A DNA stretch of 39,941 nt, taken from assembly GCA_020445315.1 (NCBI GenBank), contig JAGRGW010000184.1, forward strand, positions 1-39,941, in the 5' to 3' direction. The notes under the pieces were generated by a model. It was not told the DNA's origin, ran no database searches, and saw only the letters and a list, made by a program, of their open reading frames with translations. Position numbers and translations under genes: made by a program. The stretch comes from Gammaproteobacteria bacterium (GTDB taxonomy: Bacteria; Pseudomonadota; Gammaproteobacteria; Chromatiales; Chromatiaceae). This document shows, piece by piece, positions 39,892 through 39,941 of this stretch. Numbering within the stretch: position 1 is the first letter of the stretch; every line of letters begins with the position of its first letter.

Positions 39892-39941
39892 CTTTCCCGG
39901 GAATGCCATTCCCCTCGGAGATTCCCGCGTTCGCCGATGTA

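Overview
The window is a GC-rich gammaproteobacterial chromosome segment. The evidence is the set of gene families: tandem tamA-tamB, bolA next to a glutaredoxin, a DUF1820 protein, the long two-part QueD-like protein, and a minor-pilin operon in the Pseudomonas order fimT-pilV-pilW-pilX-pilY1-(pilY2)-pilE beside ispH. A PEP-CTERM protein suggests an exosortase elsewhere in the genome. I cannot place the genus.

Left core region (1-12.8 kb): the tail of an FKBP-type isomerase, nadC, a small orphan protein resembling the C-terminus of flagellar rod/hook proteins, a secreted FKBP isomerase, bolA-glutaredoxin, a PDC-sensor protein, a DUF1820 protein, hisI-gloB, a QueD-like protein, tamA-tamB and an HSL-family esterase. 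Several neighbours overlap by 4 bp (ATGA or GTGA).

Accessory surface region (12.8-20.0 kb): an exported beta-propeller protein, a thrombospondin type 3 repeat protein, a visibly more AT-rich autotransporter flanked by a 105-bp direct repeat, a ParDE toxin-antitoxin pair and a PEP-CTERM protein.

Integrative element (about 20.03-29.99 kb): a 9.9-kb island in a tRNA-Thr(CGT) gene. A 50-bp perfect repeat of the tRNA 3' half marks both ends, and TGGTGACT repeats lie just inside both ends. Its left half carries integrase, an unknown protein coupled to it, an AlpA-like regulator, a winged-helix replication-type protein, a DnaB-like helicase, an HTH protein resembling small terminase, and coiled-coil proteins. 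The middle holds small genes separated by palindromes. The right end holds a diguanylate cyclase plus STAS-protein pair, probably cargo. No capsid or tail genes are visible, so it looks like a phage-satellite-like or mobilisable element rather than a prophage.

Right core region (30.0-39.9 kb): tRNA-Thr and its promoter, thiO, the complete minor-pilin/PilY1/PilE operon, ispH, and a REP-like palindrome at the edge. The pilus operon and the imported c-di-GMP module could interact physiologically, since c-di-GMP commonly controls pilus function; that link is inference.
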